A stretch of 6,217 nucleotides of DNA from Nitrososphaeraceae archaeon. Its GTDB lineage: Archaea > Thermoproteota > Nitrososphaeria > Nitrososphaerales > Nitrososphaeraceae. Shown here one piece after another: positions 6,173 through 6,217 of this stretch. A program made the translations under genes and the position numbers. Within the stretch, counting starts at the first letter, position 1; the number at the start of each line of letters is the position of its first letter. The stretch covers positions 1 through 6,217 of the forward strand of contig JAICHH010000110.1 in the NCBI GenBank assembly GCA_025922715.1, in the 5' to 3' direction. The notes beneath the pieces were generated by a model, which made no database searches, was not told the DNA's origin, and saw only the letters and a list, made by a program, of their open reading frames with translations.

Positions 6173-6184
6173 TTTAGATCTAAA
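6173..6184. promoter_or_regulatory. 12-bp palindrome upstream of the 98-aa gene
   Basis: TTTAGATCTAAA is a perfect 12-bp palindrome located 24-35 bases before the ATG of the small minus-strand gene. This is where its TATA box should be. It could be an operator overlapping the promoter, or itself act as a weak TATA element. Chance occurrence in AT-rich DNA is possible. Confidence 0.3.
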
Positions 6185-6217
6185 GGAGTAAATAACGTCC
6201 TTCTAACAGCGGTTGAA

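Noticed and set aside
6173..6217. Plus-strand open frame at the right edge (ends NNVLLTAVE)
   Set aside because: It reads like protein but has no ATG, GTG or TTG start after the in-frame stop at 6170-6172, and only 15 codons are visible.

Overview
The window most likely comes from an ammonia-oxidising archaeon of the Nitrososphaeria (Thaumarchaeota), probably a soil lineage such as Nitrososphaera or Nitrosocosmicus. This is inferred from gene content and sequence style, because no marker gene is present. The evidence is very AT-rich DNA, an archaeal VAT/CDC48 N-domain, an archaeal-type PIN-ATPase-KH protein (PINA/COG1855 family), TTG and GTG starts with no Shine-Dalgarno sequence, and TATA-like boxes about 25-29 bases before start codons, which suits leaderless archaeal transcripts.

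Layout. At the left edge, on the minus strand, is the 5' end of a CDC48/VAT AAA ATPase gene that runs out of the window. It carries a Ser/Gly/Asn-rich N-terminal tail of about 45 residues. Divergent from it, on the plus strand, is an aldo/keto reductase (366-1511). Converging on that gene is a hypothetical protein on the minus strand (1558-2079). A 163-base divergent promoter region with a 12-bp palindrome separates it from the PINA-like gene (2243-4081). That gene is followed, after 75 bases and with its own promoter, by a monofunctional prephenate dehydratase, pheA (4157-4981). Then comes an 871-base stretch without a credible protein gene. It holds several hairpins and one possible small RNA locus ending in a T7 run. 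A small basic hypothetical protein on the minus strand (5853-6149) and 68 bases of upstream DNA close the window.

Function. The genes do not form one pathway. They are mostly single transcription units for housekeeping roles: protein unfolding (CDC48), carbonyl reduction (AKR), Holliday-junction or nucleic-acid processing (PINA) and phenylalanine synthesis (PheA), mixed with two proteins I do not recognise. No mobile element, CRISPR array, tRNA or rRNA was seen. I found no convincing new multi-gene system. The items most worth a second look are the repeat-encoded tail on CDC48, the run of TTG starts, the two unrecognised proteins and the long non-coding stretch.
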